From Rhodanobacteraceae bacterium (lineage in GTDB: Bacteria; Acidobacteriota; Terriglobia; Terriglobales; Acidobacteriaceae): a stretch of DNA of 43,382 nt. Under the pieces are notes generated by a model. It was given only the letters and a program-made list of their open reading frames with translations, made no database searches and had not been told where the DNA came from. The translations under genes were made by a program, and so were the position numbers. The DNA lies in contig JANXWZ010000028.1 in the NCBI GenBank assembly GCA_025350865.1, forward strand, positions 1 through 43,382. Direction: 5' to 3'. Below are positions 42,808 to 43,382 of the stretch, in pieces; positions within the stretch are counted from its first letter, which is position 1; every line of letters starts with the position of its first letter.

Positions 42808-42828
42808 TAAACCAACCAAATCCACTCC

Positions 42829-43382
42829 ATGCCCACCTTCCCCAAATCGACGCTCTACGCCGCCGCCACTTTCGCGGCGACGCTGCTCGTCGTCCACGCC
42901 ATCATCCCCGCCAAGGGGCTCAACCTGAAATCCCTGCGCCCGGCCACCACTTTCCGTTCCGACCGCGCCGCCTTCCTCCCGGTCATCGGCCTCGCCGCTC
43001 CCGCTGTCCCGGCCAACCTTGCCATCCCCAATCCCGCGCTGCCGGGCTGGAACCCCGCCTCTGCGGCCAATCTCACCCTCGCCACACCCTACCTCGTCGA
43101 CAACGTCGGAAGTCTGGAACATTTTTACGCGGCGCTGGACGATCTCGCCTCCGGCTCCCGCAACCGGCCCGTGCGCATCGTCCATTACGGCGACTCCCCC
43201 ACCACCGCCGACCTCATCACCGGCGACGCCCGAGAACTGCTGCAGGACCGCTTCGGTGATGCCGGCCCCGGGTTCATCCTGATCGCCAAACCGTGGGCCT
43301 GGTACGGACACCACGGCGTCGATGTCTCAGCTACCGGCTGGCAGATCAACACCGCCGTCGGCTCCATGCGCGAGGCCAACTA
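42829..43382 (+). CDS. SGNH/GDSL-like periplasmic acyltransferase or esterase (5' part)
   Basis: The frame from ATG 42829 stays open to the window edge (184 codons). It begins MPTFPKSTLYAAATFAATLL, a signal anchor, followed by a Pro/Ala-rich region. Then RPVRIVHYGDSPTTADLITG carries the G-D-S block I of SGNH hydrolases, and FGDAGPGFILIAKPWAWYGH follows as in the family. It is 132 nt after the MBOAT gene on the same strand, which suggests that the two O-acetylate a surface polysaccharide. No clear ribosome-binding site precedes the ATG. The catalytic Asp-His part lies outside the window. Confidence 0.8.
   Translation, partial: MPTFPKSTLYAAATFAATLLVVHAIIPAKGLNLKSLRPATTFRSDRAAFLPVIGLAAPAVPANLAIPNPALPGWNPASAANLTLATPYLVDNVGSLEHFYAALDDLASGSRNRPVRIVHYGDSPTTADLITGDARELLQDRFGDAGPGFILIAKPWAWYGHHGVDVSATGWQINTAVGSMREAN

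Noticed and set aside
1..43382. CRISPR arrays, tRNA or rRNA genes, prophage or integrase genes
   Set aside because: No evenly spaced direct repeats, cloverleaf-like segments with CCA ends, or phage/integrase proteins were seen by eye; a covariance search was not possible.

Overview
The window looks like a chromosomal segment from a GC-rich, aerobic soil-type Acidobacteriota, probably of the Terriglobus/Granulicella/Edaphobacter kind. This is inferred from two very large Oar-like TonB-dependent receptors with N-terminal carboxypeptidase-like domains, secreted GH20 and GH95 glycosidases, a RAYT transposase with REP palindromes, and dispersed intergenic hairpins; no rRNA or single-copy marker confirms it.

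Layout. 1-3.1 kb: a cytosine-deaminase-like enzyme (partial), a SUOX-like/cytochrome c fusion, a RidA protein and an AzgA-type purine permease. 3.2-7.6 kb, minus strand: a sulfate-assimilation operon, leader peptide-cysD-cysN-cysH-tauE, that makes sulfite through APS. 7.7-13.7 kb: a GH20 hexosaminidase and a glpK-glpD-glpF glycerol operon. 13.8-22.9 kb, minus strand: TonB receptor, esterase, HTH-TOBE regulator and a second TonB receptor, preceded by two tiny cysteine-rich reading frames. 22.9-28.6 kb: a methyltransferase remnant, a STAS/RsbW pair, a broken Na/Pi cotransporter, an FAD oxidoreductase, YceI, and a response regulator-SpoIIE phosphatase split by one amber codon. 28.6-36.3 kb: RAYT with REPs, a GH95 fucosidase, a serine hydrolase and a polytopic patatin. 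36.5-40.1 kb, minus strand: a decaying Wsp-like chemosensory operon (RsbW, STAS, CheW, CheR-TPR, CheW, hybrid CheA) with frameshifts and internal deletions. 40.3-43.4 kb: RlpA, then an MBOAT acyltransferase with an SGNH partner (partial).

The strongest candidate for a new system is cysteine-sensing leader-peptide control. A 27-codon frame with six Cys codons and a good ribosome-binding site lies upstream of cysD. Its codons 1-4 region is complementary, over 14 base pairs with one bulged base, to the cysD Shine-Dalgarno and start codon. A stalled ribosome would therefore be expected to free cysD translation. Two further micro-ORFs containing Arg-Cys-Cys-Cys lie upstream of the TonB receptor at 19475-22615. 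This suggests, without proving it, that the receptor and the esterase behind it belong to the same cysteine-starvation response. The second theme is concentrated decay of partner-switching and chemosensory genes while the surrounding long genes stay intact.
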